Source: Desulfobacteraceae bacterium
GTDB taxonomy: Bacteria > Desulfobacterota > Desulfobacteria > Desulfobacterales > Desulfobacteraceae
Reading direction: 5' to 3'
Length of the DNA: 5,271 bases
NCBI GenBank assembly: GCA_030638935.1
Contig: DAOWDR010000404.1
Coordinates: 1-5,271 of the forward strand
This document shows positions 5,225-5,271 of this stretch, in pieces. The notes under the pieces are model-generated. The model worked only from the letters and a program-made list of their open reading frames with translations, was not told the origin of the DNA and ran no database searches. How positions within the stretch are numbered: position 1 is the first letter of the stretch; every line of letters begins with the position of its first letter. The position numbers were made by a program, and so were the translations under genes.

Positions 5225-5271
5225 TGATTTTGCTAAAATTTCAGGATGTTATGTTATTTTTGTCCTCAATA

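Larger units (their letters stand above)
4984..5271. other. Regulatory intergenic region without a convincing gene
   Basis: No reading frame here has both a good start and recognisable content. The interval is AT-rich and carries the palindromes and the IHF-like site described separately. A pyrimidine-rich run (about 5125-5145) and the stretch 5097-5178 between the two TGCACA palindromes show nothing further that I can interpret. The region probably separates the peptide gene from a neighbour beyond the right edge. Confidence 0.6.

Noticed and set aside
5215..5271. Possible plus-strand gene starts at 5215 and 5251 that stay open to the window edge
   Set aside because: The 5251 ATG has only a weak AGGA four bases upstream and the 5215 ATG has none. 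Too few codons are visible to judge.
1..5271. tRNA, rRNA, CRISPR arrays, insertion sequences
   Set aside because: No cloverleaf-like segment, no regularly spaced direct repeats, no transposase frame and no terminal inverted repeats were seen.

Overview
The window looks like a bacterial chromosome segment from a Gram-negative, moderately AT-rich organism. The NtrC-type sigma-54 signalling, the outer-membrane-type lipoprotein and the general protein style suggest a Desulfobacterota (Desulfobacteraceae-like) sulfate reducer or relative. That placement is inference from sequence style, not a database match.

Layout: (1) bases 1-1094, plus strand: C-terminal part of an NtrC-family sigma-54 response regulator whose receiver domain is cut by the left window edge. 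(2) 1091-2950, minus: a membrane-bound sensor histidine kinase (TM, CACHE-like periplasmic domain, TM, HAMP, PAS, HisKA, HATPase), convergent with the regulator and overlapping its stop by 4 bp. (3) 2975-4612, minus: an OppA/DppA-family (SBP_bac_5) solute-binding lipoprotein, 24 nt upstream of the kinase, with no permease or ATPase gene beside it. (4) 4613-4804: leader with a strong hairpin terminator (4729-4763). (5) 4805-4900, minus: a 31-codon gene encoding a Sec signal peptide followed by a predicted 7-residue mature peptide, SGGGGPC. (6) 4901-5271: no convincing gene, but a dense regulatory region for the peptide gene. It holds a -24/-12 sigma-54 promoter (4967-4983), an IHF-like site within a 24-bp perfect palindrome, and two identical-core palindromes TGCACA-N6-TGTGCA, centred about 131 and 233 bp upstream of the predicted start site, as expected of NtrC-type enhancer sites.

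Working model (inference): the short peptide is exported and matured, and is captured by the oligopeptide-binding lipoprotein. The lipoprotein signals through the kinase to the sigma-54 activator, which binds the TGCACA palindromes and fires the peptide promoter. That would be a self-amplifying peptide-pheromone or peptide-sensing circuit in a Gram-negative bacterium. The sequence supports the parts and the promoter architecture directly; the ligand-receptor link is a hypothesis.
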